From positions 62,001 through 126,000 of the forward strand of contig JADJLL010000009.1 of NCBI GenBank assembly GCA_016710095.1: DNA of 64,000 nt. The letters run 5' to 3'. Position 1 is the first letter of the stretch. Every line of letters begins with the position of its first letter. Below are positions 10,251-19,400 of the stretch, one piece after another. The DNA is from Candidatus Eiseniibacteriota bacterium (GTDB lineage Bacteria; Eisenbacteria; RBG-16-71-46). The notes under the pieces are model-generated. The model saw only the letters and a program-made list of their open reading frames with translations. It made no database searches and was not told where the DNA came from. A program made the translations under genes and the position numbers.

Positions 10251-13200
10251 ATGACCATTCGAAAGATCATCGCCGCCGTTCTCGCCGCGCTCGTCTGCGT
10301 GTGCGTGGCCGCCGCGGCGTACGCGGCGGGCGAGCTGGAGCCGCTCGTGCCGCAGGAACTGCGCGGACGCATCGATGCGGAACGCCAGGGCCTCCACGAC
10401 GCGAACAACATCCGCACGATCTTCCACAACTGGGGCATGGTCGGCGGCTATCCGTCCGATCCGATCAACGTGGACCTGTCCGTGTTCCACTCGGCCGAAG
10501 CGCCGAAGGGCTCGGGCATGAACTACTCGGACGGCATCACGCCGTTCGTGCTCGCGAAGATCCGCCAGACCGACGGCAACGACTCGTACATCATGGAGAC
10601 GGGCTACCGCGAGCGGCAGTGCAACGATCCGCTCAACCGCACCATGCGCTTCGAGCCGCGCCCGGGCTTCTTCCAGCCCGACCCGACGATCAACAAGGCG
10701 CGCTCGCCCGCGATCAGCCACGACCCGCGCACCTGGCCGGACACGTGGCCCGACAAGGCGGACGATCCCGACGACGCCGGCTGGGCCGGCTCCTGGAACG
10801 GCTACTTCGGCAAGCGCCCGGCGGCCGACCAGGAAAGCTACACGGTGATGGACGACGACTTCTACAGCACGTGGCGGTTCACGCCGGACTCGCGCGACCT
10901 CACGCGCCGCGGTCTCGGCCTGCGCGTCGAGACGCGCGGATTCCAGTGGGCCAATCCGCAGGCCGGCAACGTCATCTTCTGGCACTACGACATCACGAAC
11001 GAAGGCACGACCGACTACGACGACAACGTGATCTTCGGCATCTACATGGACTCCGGCGTCGGCGGCTCGGCCATCTCGTGCGACGGCCTCGCGGAGTCGG
11101 ACGACGACAACGCGTTCTTCGACAAGTCGTTCGGCATGAACCTCGTGTACACGTGGGACACGTACGGTCACGGCAAGAGCCTCGACGGCTCGTGCGCGCG
11201 CACCGGCTACATGGGCTACGCGTACCTCGAGACGCCGGGCAACGCGATCGACGCGGTGGACAACGACGACGACGGCATGCTCAACGAGGTTCGCGACGGC
11301 GGCGTCGGCGTGCTGATCGAAGGCCAGGACGCGATCCGCGCGTGGGTCGAGTCGCACTACGACACGACCAAGTGGTTCAAGGCGTTCGGCCGCTACGAGA
11401 AGCACTCGGCGTACCGCCTCGCGCGCTGGTACACCGGCGACGAGGACATGGACTGGAACGCCGAGCTGGACGACGTCGGCGCGGACGGCGTGCCCGAGAC
11501 GCAGGACACCGGCGAACTCGACGGCATGCCGACGGCCGGCGAGCCGAACTTCGACAAGACGGACGTGAGCGAGTCGGACCAGATCGGGCTCACCGGCTTC
11601 AAGATGAACTTGATCACGGCGACGACCGACCATCAGGAGTTCCTGCACAACGTCCTCTTCTGCGACTTCGACGGCAAGAACTGGCCGCTCATCCTGTACG
11701 ACACCTTCACGAACCCCGTCACGCAGGCGCGCTTCGATTCGACGCTCGCCTCGAACTTCAACATCGGGTTCCTGTTCGCGTCCGGGCCGTTCACGCTCAA
11801 GGCCGGCCAGCGCGAGCGCTTCAGCCTCGCGCTCGCCTACGGCAGCACGCTGAACGAGCTGCGTGCGGCCGTGCAGACGGTGCAGCAGATCTACGACGCG
11901 AACTACCAGTTCGCCGTGCCCCCGACGCGTCCGACGGTTACCGGCGAAGCCGGTGACGGCTACGTGCGGCTCTCGTGGGACGACGTCGCCGAGCGCTCGA
12001 TCGATCCGGTGAACCACGACTTCGACTTCGAGGGCTACCGTATCTACCGCTCGACCGATCCCGACTTCCGCGACGTGCAGAAGGTCTACAACGGCCAGGG
12101 CACGCAGCCGGTCGGCAACGGCCAGCCGACGTACCAGATGGACCTCGACAACGCGTACGCCGGCTACTCGCGCATGGCCGTGAGCGGCGTGCAGTACTGG
12201 CTCGGCGAGAACAACGGCATCCGTCACACGTGGACGGACACGACCGCCGTGAACGGCATGCAGTACTACTACGCGGTCTGCGCGTACGACCACGGCTTCG
12301 ACACCGGCGCGGACTCGACGTCGTTCTATCCGTCCGAGAACTCGATCCCCGTCTCGCGCACCGCGCGCGGCGGCCTGATCCTGCCGAGCAACGTCGTCGC
12401 CGTGCGCCCGAACCCGCGCGTCGGCGGCTGGACGGCGGCGACCGTCACGCCGGCCACGCACGCGACCGGCCGCGGTCTCGGCAACGTCGGCATGGAAGTC
12501 GTGAACTCCGACGTCGTGCCCGACGGCCACCTCATGACGCTCACGTTCACGACCGACTCGCCGGACAGCATCCGCGCGATGCGCTACGTGTTCCGCGACA
12601 GCACGGAGCACGTGACGTTCTTCAAGACGGGCGCCGACTTCGACTCGGCCGGCATCGGACCGATCGGCGCGGGCCTGCTGCCGTACGTCCGCAAGTCCAC
12701 GAAGGACGTCGTCGTGCGCACGGACAGCACGGGCTGGACGGCCTCGTCCACGACCAACGCGCGCTTCCTCGTGAACGACCTGTTCACGCCGACGCTCTCG
12801 CCGAACCTGCGGCGCGTCGGGTATCCGGACGACATCTCGATCGTCTTCGACAACGTCGTCCGCGACACCGGCGTGACCGGCATCTCGGGCAGCGACCGCG
12901 CGAACCCCGCGAAGTTCTACGTCGTCGCGCACACGCCGACGGGGGACCAGCGGCTCAAGTTCCGGTTCCGTGACGCGGGCCGCGACGGCACGATCAACGC
13001 CGCCGCCGACTACATCGAGATCGAGACGAAGGCGCCGTGGGCCCCGAACACCTACCAGCCCACGTGGCGCATCACCCTCGATCCCACCGCCGTCGTCTCG
13101 CCGGACACGCTCGCACGCCCGAACCTCGGCGACGTGTGGGACCTCCGGCTCTCGACGACGCTCGGCGTCGCGGACACGTTCACGTTCGTGACGGGCGCGC

Positions 13201-13547
13201 AGGGCGTGAATCGCGCCGGCGCGCAGGCCGCGTGGAACCAGAAGCCGTACGTGGTCCCGAACCCGTACGTCGCCGCGGCGAGCTTCGAGCCGCAGCGCTT
13301 CAACGTGTCCGGCCGCGGTGACCGCCGCATGGAGTTCCGCGCGATCCCGCAGGGCGCGGTGATCCGCATCTACACCGTGCACGGCGATCTCGTGCAGACG
13401 CTGCGGCAGGACGGGTCCGTGAACGGCTTCGTGCCGTGGGACCTGCGCACGAAGGACAACCTCGACGTCGCGCCGGGCCTCTACGTGTTCCACGTGGACG
13501 CTCCGTCGCTCGGCACGTACATCGGCAAGTTCGCCATCATCAAGTGA
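10251..13547 (+). CDS. Large secreted protein of unknown function with fibronectin-like region and T9SS-type C-terminus
   Basis: 1,098 residues. A signal peptide ends near AAAAYAAG. I recognise no catalytic domain. The N-terminal 550 residues are rich in Asp, Trp and Tyr, with NWGMVGGYPSD, FWHYDITNEGTTDYDDNVIFG and an acidic stretch (DAVDNDDDGMLNEV) resembling a thrombospondin-3/EF-type calcium site. A fibronectin type III-like unit follows (GYVRLSWDDVAE, FEGYRIYRSTDPDF). The end (YVVPNPYVAAAS to YIGKFAIIK) is a FlgD-like sorting module. The start at 10,251 has GAGGGAAG upstream; an ATG at 10,218 overlaps the receptor stop but would spoil the signal peptide. Gene order TonB receptor - this - PorV-like suggests a joint surface role. 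Confidence 0.6.
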   Translation: MTIRKIIAAVLAALVCVCVAAAAYAAGELEPLVPQELRGRIDAERQGLHDANNIRTIFHNWGMVGGYPSDPINVDLSVFHSAEAPKGSGMNYSDGITPFVLAKIRQTDGNDSYIMETGYRERQCNDPLNRTMRFEPRPGFFQPDPTINKARSPAISHDPRTWPDTWPDKADDPDDAGWAGSWNGYFGKRPAADQESYTVMDDDFYSTWRFTPDSRDLTRRGLGLRVETRGFQWANPQAGNVIFWHYDITNEGTTDYDDNVIFGIYMDSGVGGSAISCDGLAESDDDNAFFDKSFGMNLVYTWDTYGHGKSLDGSCARTGYMGYAYLETPGNAIDAVDNDDDGMLNEVRDGGVGVLIEGQDAIRAWVESHYDTTKWFKAFGRYEKHSAYRLARWYTGDEDMDWNAELDDVGADGVPETQDTGELDGMPTAGEPNFDKTDVSESDQIGLTGFKMNLITATTDHQEFLHNVLFCDFDGKNWPLILYDTFTNPVTQARFDSTLASNFNIGFLFASGPFTLKAGQRERFSLALAYGSTLNELRAAVQTVQQIYDANYQFAVPPTRPTVTGEAGDGYVRLSWDDVAERSIDPVNHDFDFEGYRIYRSTDPDFRDVQKVYNGQGTQPVGNGQPTYQMDLDNAYAGYSRMAVSGVQYWLGENNGIRHTWTDTTAVNGMQYYYAVCAYDHGFDTGADSTSFYPSENSIPVSRTARGGLILPSNVVAVRPNPRVGGWTAATVTPATHATGRGLGNVGMEVVNSDVVPDGHLMTLTFTTDSPDSIRAMRYVFRDSTEHVTFFKTGADFDSAGIGPIGAGLLPYVRKSTKDVVVRTDSTGWTASSTTNARFLVNDLFTPTLSPNLRRVGYPDDISIVFDNVVRDTGVTGISGSDRANPAKFYVVAHTPTGDQRLKFRFRDAGRDGTINAAADYIEIETKAPWAPNTYQPTWRITLDPTAVVSPDTLARPNLGDVWDLRLSTTLGVADTFTFVTGAQGVNRAGAQAAWNQKPYVVPNPYVAAASFEPQRFNVSGRGDRRMEFRAIPQGAVIRIYTVHGDLVQTLRQDGSVNGFVPWDLRTKDNLDVAPGLYVFHVDAPSLGTYIGKFAIIK

Positions 13548-13561
13548 GAAAGGAGAACGCC

Positions 13562-14581
13562 ATGCACCGCTTCGCACGCCTCACGCTTCCGGCCGTCGCG
13601 CTTCTCCTGACGTGCGCGGGATTCGCGTCCGCGCAGACGAACACGGGCACGACGATCGGTTCGTTCACGCTCGTCGAGCCGAGCGCGCGCATCGCCGCCA
13701 TGGGCAACGCCGGCGTCTCGATGATCGAAGGACTCGGCTCCGCGTACTACAACCCCGCATCGATCGGCGCGGTGAAGTCCGCGCAGGTCGTGTTCTCGCA
13801 CAACGCGTGGATCGCGGACATCCGTCACGACTACGTCGCCACCGCCATCCCGATGGGCGGGTGGGGGACGGCGCTCGTCAGCGCGACGAGCCTCAACTCC
13901 GGCGACCTCGAGGTGCGCACGGTCGAGCAGCCGCTCGGCACGGGCGAACTCTTCCAGGTCTCCGACGTCGCGATCGCCGTCGGCTACGGCCGGCAGATCT
14001 CGCAGCGCTTCTCGGCGGGAATCCAGGTCAACTACGTGCAGGAGACGATCTGGCACACCTCGGCGAACGCGGTGACGATGAGCATCGGCACGCTCTACCG
14101 CGTCTCCGAAAACGGGCTGCGCATCGGCTCGAGCCTCTCGAACTTCGGCACGCGGGCGGCGTTCGACGGCCGCGACCTGCGCTTCACGTACGACAACGAC
14201 CCGAACCAGAACGGCGACAACAGCAGCCTGCCGGGCATCCGCTACACGGACGCCTTCTCGGTGCCGGTGCTGTTCCGGGTCGGATTGGGTCTTCCTTACC
14301 AGGTCGGGCACGACGGCCGGCTGCTGTTCGTGGCCGACGCGTTCCACCCCAACGACAACTCCGAAAGCGTCAACGTGGGCGCGGAGTACGCGATGCGCGA
14401 GGTCGTGGCGGTGCGCGCGGGGTACCAGGGGATCTTCCTGCAGGACTCCGAAGTCGGACTCACCCTCGGCGCGGGCGTGAACGGCCGGTTCGAGGGCTAC
14501 CGCTACCGGTGCGACTACGGCTGGACCGATCAGGGCCGGCTGGGCAGCGCCCATCGACTCACGGTGGGAATCGGCTTCTAA
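13562..14581 (+). CDS. PorV/PorQ-like outer-membrane protein
   Basis: 339 residues with a signal peptide ending ASAQ. The mature start (SARIAAMGNAGVSMIEGLGSAYYNPASIGAV) is the hallmark of the PorV/PorQ (UPF0164-like) family, FadL-like barrels. In Bacteroidota PorV shuttles T9SS cargo from the translocon to the attachment complex. Later strands alternate polar and apolar residues up to the closing HRLTVGIGF. AGGAG is placed well before the ATG. With five sorting-domain proteins in the window, a role in surface delivery is plausible, but a lipid-transport-type barrel is possible too. Confidence 0.78.
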   Translation: MHRFARLTLPAVALLLTCAGFASAQTNTGTTIGSFTLVEPSARIAAMGNAGVSMIEGLGSAYYNPASIGAVKSAQVVFSHNAWIADIRHDYVATAIPMGGWGTALVSATSLNSGDLEVRTVEQPLGTGELFQVSDVAIAVGYGRQISQRFSAGIQVNYVQETIWHTSANAVTMSIGTLYRVSENGLRIGSSLSNFGTRAAFDGRDLRFTYDNDPNQNGDNSSLPGIRYTDAFSVPVLFRVGLGLPYQVGHDGRLLFVADAFHPNDNSESVNVGAEYAMREVVAVRAGYQGIFLQDSEVGLTLGAGVNGRFEGYRYRCDYGWTDQGRLGSAHRLTVGIGF

Positions 14582-14588
14582 ACGTGGT

Positions 14589-14628
14589 TAAAATTGGGCG
14601 GGCCCCCGCCGTGTGCGGGGTGCCGCCC
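14589..14628 (+). promoter_or_regulatory. Putative promoter -10 followed by a GC-rich 5' hairpin
   Basis: TAAAAT (14,589-14,594), two bases after a TG, looks like a -10. A strong stem-loop follows at 14,596-14,628: outer arms GGGCGG/CCGCCC, inner CCCCGC/GCGGGG, loop CGTGT. It has no T-tract on the plus strand, so it may be a stabilising 5' structure of a GH144-GH94 transcript. It could equally be a weak terminator of the preceding gene. Confidence 0.4.
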
Positions 14629-14763
14629 GTGGAAATCCCCGGCGTCCGGCGCCGGAGCCTCACGGAGAAACGCTCCGCGGGGTCGCTGGAGATTCGAGCC
14701 GCAGGTGCATCCGATACGACTTCCCGCTCCGCTTCCACGGGCGCGGGCTCGAAAGGCAGAACG

Positions 14764-16395
14764 ATGAAGCGCCTCATCCCCACGCTGTTCGCCGTTCTCG
14801 CGCTGACCTTCGGCGCGACGAGCGCGTTCGCGCAGTCGCGCGACGTCGTGCTCGACTCCCTGCAGTACACGGGCTTCCGCTACTTCTGGGACGAGGCGAA
14901 TCCCTCGAACGGTCTCGTGAAGGACCGCAGCACTCCGAACTCGGTGTGCAGCATCGCGTCCACGGGCTTCGGGTTGAGCGCGATCTGCGTGGCGGCGGAT
15001 CACGGCTGGATCACGCGCGCGCAGGCGCGCCAGCGCGTGCTCACCACGCTGAACACGTTCTGGACCAAGCCCCAGGGCCCGGGGACGACCGGCGTGATCG
15101 GCTACAAGGGTCTCTACTACCACTGGCTCGACATGAACACGGGCCTGCGACGCGCCGACTGGAACTCCGAGCTGAGCACGATCGACACGGCGCTGCTCTT
15201 CGCCGGCATCCTGCACGCACGCGAGTACTTCTCGCAGAACGAGACGAGCGAGAACCAGATCCGCGCGCTCTCCGACTCGATCACGTGGCGCGCCGACTGG
15301 ACGTTCGTGCGCCACGCGAGCGGCGGCATCTACATGGGCTGGAACCCGAGCACGGGCTTCAGCGGGTTCGGCCGCTGGATCGGCTACAACGAGGCGATGA
15401 TCATGTACATCCTCGCCATCGGTTCGCCGCGTCACCCGATCCCGGGCTCGGACTGGAACGTGTGGACCAGCGGCTATTCGTGGCAGAACTTCTACGCGAA
15501 CGTCGGCCCGTACGTGACGTTCGGCCCGCTGTTCGGGCACCAGTACTCGCACTGCTGGATCGACTTCCGCCAGCAGAACGACGCGTACATGCGGAACAAG
15601 GGCATCACCTACTTCGAGAACTCGCGCCGCGCCACGCTCGCGCAGATCTCCTACGCCCGTTTCAACGGCGTGCTCAACCAGTACTTCCCGACGAACCCCG
15701 CCTACCAGCTCGGTGAGAGCGACAGCCTCTGGGGCTTCACCGCGAGCGACGACCCGGCCGGCTACGCCGCGCACGGCGCGCCGAACTGGAGCCCGGAGAA
15801 CGGCACCATCACGCCGACGGCGCCGATCAGCTCGTTGCCGTTCTGCGCCGACTCCGTGTGGCCTTGCATCCGCAATCTCTACCGCAGCTACAAGGTGTAT
15901 CCGCTGTGGGGCAAGTACGGCTTCACGGACGCGTTCAACCCGGTGAAGAGCCCGTGGGTCGGTCTCGACGTGCTCGGCATCGACCAGGGCCCGATCGTGA
16001 TGATGATCGAGAACTACCGGAACAACATGATCTGGGCGCGCTTCATGAAGAACGCCGACGTGCAGCGCGGGCTCTCGCTCGCCGGCTTCCTTCCGGTGGC
16101 GACCGGCGTGCAGGAAAGCCCGCCGCGCCCGCAGGCGGCCGCCTTCTTCGGCGCGTCGCCCAATCCGTTCCGCGGCGGCACGACGCTGCGCTACCGCCTG
16201 AACACCGCTTCGCACGTGCGCCTCAGGATGTTCGACGCGCAGGGCCGGCAGGTCGCCTCGGTCGTCGACGACGACCGCGCCGCCGGCGAGCACACGATCT
16301 CCATGGACGCTTCGCACCTCGCGCCCGGCCTCTATCTCTACCGTCTCGAGACGCAGGGCGGCAGCTACAGCGCCCGCGCCGTCCTTCTCAAGTGA
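14764..16395 (+). CDS. Secreted PF10091 glucanase (GH144-type, probable endo-beta-1,2-glucanase) with sorting domain
   Basis: 543 residues. A signal peptide (MKRLIPTLFAVLALTFGATSAFA) is followed by the PF10091 'glycoamylase-like' fold: TGFRYFWDEANPSNGLVKDR, SIASTGFGLSAICVAAD, WNSELSTIDTALLFAGIL, WIGYNEAMIMYILAIGSP, GPLFGHQYSHCWIDFR and GLDVLGIDQGPIVMMIENYR. Characterised secreted members are GH144 endo-beta-1,2-glucanases (for example from Chitinophaga pinensis). The same fold occurs inside cyclic beta-1,2-glucan synthase. The C-terminal 85 residues (FFGASPNPFRGG to YSARAVLLK) are a FlgD-like sorting module, so the enzyme should reach the surface. It lies directly before a GH94 phosphorylase, supporting a two-step beta-1,2-glucan route. 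The exact linkage is inferred. Confidence 0.82.
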   Translation: MKRLIPTLFAVLALTFGATSAFAQSRDVVLDSLQYTGFRYFWDEANPSNGLVKDRSTPNSVCSIASTGFGLSAICVAADHGWITRAQARQRVLTTLNTFWTKPQGPGTTGVIGYKGLYYHWLDMNTGLRRADWNSELSTIDTALLFAGILHAREYFSQNETSENQIRALSDSITWRADWTFVRHASGGIYMGWNPSTGFSGFGRWIGYNEAMIMYILAIGSPRHPIPGSDWNVWTSGYSWQNFYANVGPYVTFGPLFGHQYSHCWIDFRQQNDAYMRNKGITYFENSRRATLAQISYARFNGVLNQYFPTNPAYQLGESDSLWGFTASDDPAGYAAHGAPNWSPENGTITPTAPISSLPFCADSVWPCIRNLYRSYKVYPLWGKYGFTDAFNPVKSPWVGLDVLGIDQGPIVMMIENYRNNMIWARFMKNADVQRGLSLAGFLPVATGVQESPPRPQAAAFFGASPNPFRGGTTLRYRLNTASHVRLRMFDAQGRQVASVVDDDRAAGEHTISMDASHLAPGLYLYRLETQGGSYSARAVLLK

Positions 16396-16432
16396 CCGTC
16401 CGGCGCGAGCGCGCCGGCGAAATCGGAGCACG

Positions 16433-19400
16433 ATGAGCACCACGAGTCCCAACATGGCCGCACTCACGACGCCGGAACGGCTCGCTTCACCCACTCCGGG
16501 CGGCCGCTGGCTGTCGAACGGCAACTACTCCGTCCTCGTCACCCGCGCGGGCACGGGCTGGTCGCGCGCGTCGGGCTACGCGCTGACGCGCTGGACCGCC
16601 GACCGCATCGAGGACCGCACGGGCTTCTTCGTGTTCGTCCGCGACACCGCGACGGGTTCGTTCTTCTCCGTCACCGAGGAACCCGCGGGCGCCGCGGCGG
16701 AATCGCGCGTCTTCTCGAGCGCGCCCGGGCGCGTGCGTTTCGTGCGGCAGGGGCAGGGGCTCGAGTCGCGTCTCGACGTGTGCGTGCTCGCGGACCGCGA
16801 CGCCGAACTGCGCCGTCTCACGATCACGAACACCGGCGCGTCCCCGCGCACGCTCGACGTGACCTCGTGGGCCGACGTCGTCCTCAACCAGCCCGCGGCC
16901 GACGCGTCGCATCCCGCGTTCTCGAAGCTCTTCGTGCAGACGGAGTGGGACGCGGCCGACGCCACGCTGCTCGCACGCCGCCGTCCGCGCGCGAACCAGG
17001 AACACCATCCGTGGCTCGCGCACGCGCTCGTCGAAGCCGGTCCGGTCTCGTGGGAGAGCGATCGCGTCCGCTTCATGGGGCGCGAAGGTTCGCCCGCCGC
17101 GCCGCGCGCCATGCGCCGGCCGGGGTCGCTCGGGCTTTCCGCCGGCAACGTGCTCGATCCCGTCGTGAGCCTGCGCCGCGAGTGCGCGCTCGCGCCCGGT
17201 GCGAGCGTCACGTGCACGTTCGTGCTCGCGCTCGCGCCGGAGCGCGAACGCGCGCTCGACGTCGTCCGCGAACTGCGCCGCGAAGGCGCCGTGGACGCGG
17301 CGTTCGCGAACGCCGCGGCGCACGAAGTCGAGCGTCGCGCCCGCCATCTGGTCGGCGCCGAGGCGGCCGAAGGGCTGCAGGCGATCGCCGCCGCGATGGC
17401 GTACGGCTACTCCGGCCTCCGCGCCGGCCGCGCGCAGCAGGCGCGGCAGGTCGCGCGCCCGGGGCTGCACGAGCGGCTCGGACTGCGCGCTTCCGTGTCG
17501 CAGGTGCTCGCGTGGTGCGAGAACAGCACGGCCACCGCGCGCCTGCGCGAACTCGAGCGCGCGTGCGGCTACTGGAACGAGCTCGGTTTCGCGTGCGAGC
17601 CCGTGGGCCTGCTCGCTCCGAACGCGGTGCTCGCGGCAGGCTCGACCGCGCGCACGCTCGAAGCTTCGGATCTCGGCCGCGAGGACACCGACGCGCTCGC
17701 GTCGCTCGCCGCCGCGGTGTTCGTCGCGCCGCTGCTGGACGTCGCCGAGGAAGTGCTCGCGCTCGAAGTCGCCCGGCCGCTGCCGCCCGTGCGCGCGCTC
17801 GCCGCCGAGAAGGCCGTCGCCGTCGACGAGCCGCTGCGCGAGTGGAACGGCTTCGGCGGCTTCACGGCCGACGGCCGCGAATACGTCATCCGCATGCCGT
17901 ACGACCCGGTGAGCGGCCATCGCAAGCCGCCGCTGCCGTGGGTGAACATCATGGCGAGCGAACGCTTCGGCTTCCTCGTCAGCGAGACGGGCGCCGCGAG
18001 CACGTGGAACGGCAACAGCCGCGAGCATCGGCTCACGCCCTGGCACAACGACCCGGTGCTCGATCCGCACGGCGAAGCGCTCCACCTGCGCGACGACGAG
18101 ACGGGTGAGTGGTGGTCGCCGGCGGCCGGGCCCTCGCCCGCGCTCGCCGCGTACGAGATGCGCCACGGCTTCGGCTACAGCGTTTCGCGTCATGAGAGCC
18201 ACGGCCTCGCGCAGGAAGTGTGCTGGTTCGCGCACGAGCGCGAACCCGTGCGCTGCACGCGCGTGCGCGTCACGAACACCTCGGGCCGCGAGCGCCGGCT
18301 TTCGCTGTACGGCTACGCGCGGCTCGTGCAGGGCGTGCTGCCCGAAGTGAGCAGCCGGCACGTGGTCTCGGGACGGCTCGAGGGCGACCTCGCGCTGACC
18401 GCCACCAACGCCACCGCGGGCGAGTTCGCGCAGGGCGTCGCGTTCTCGGCGGTCGTCGCGCCGGAGGGCGCGCGCCATCATGCGACCGCCGATCGCGAGG
18501 AGTACCTCGGCGTCGGTGGGGCGATCGCGGCGCCGGCCGCCGTCGCCGCGGGAACGACGCTCTCCGGCTCATGCGGCGCGGGACTCGATCCGTGCTTCGC
18601 CGACCAGCTCGAGTTCACGCTCGCGCCCGGCGCCACGGCCGAGTGCACGTTCCTGTTCGGCGAAGCGCCGTCCGAGGCGCACGTTCGCGCGATCGTCGAG
18701 GCGCTGCGCGCGCCCGGCGCCGTGCAGGGAGCGCTCGAGGACGTGCGCGCGTCGTGGGAACGGCTCGTCTCGGGCGTGCAGGTCCGCACGCCGTCGCCCG
18801 AGATCGACCTCATGGTCAATGGCTGGCTCGCCTACCAGACGCTCAGCTGCCGCATCTGGGGACGCACCGCGTATTACCAGTCCGGCGGAGCCTTCGGCTT
18901 CCGCGACCAGTTGCAGGACGCGGCTTCGCTGCTGCACCTGAAGCCCGAACTCACGCGCGCGCAGATCGTGCTGAACGCGTCGCACCAGTTCGTCGAAGGG
19001 GACGTGCTGCACTGGTGGCACCCGCCGCTCTCGAAGGGGATGCGCACGCGCTTCGCCGACGACCTGCTGTGGCTGCCGCTGCTGACCGCGTACTACCTGC
19101 AGTCCACGGGCGACTGGAGCGTGCTCGACGAGTCGGCGCGCTTCCTCACGGCGCCCGCGCTGGAGGAAGGAGAGGACGAGGTCTTCCTCGTGCCCACCGA
19201 CTCCGGCACGTTCGCCGACGTGTACGAGCACTGCTGCCTCGCGATCGACCGCTCGCTCGGCGTGGGCGAGCACGGGCTGCCGCTCTTCGGCACGGGCGAC
19301 TGGAACGACGGCATGAACCGCGTCGGCCGCGAAGGCCGCGGCGAGAGCGTGTGGATGGGCTTCTTCCTCCACATGATCCTCGGCGACTTCGTGTCCATCT

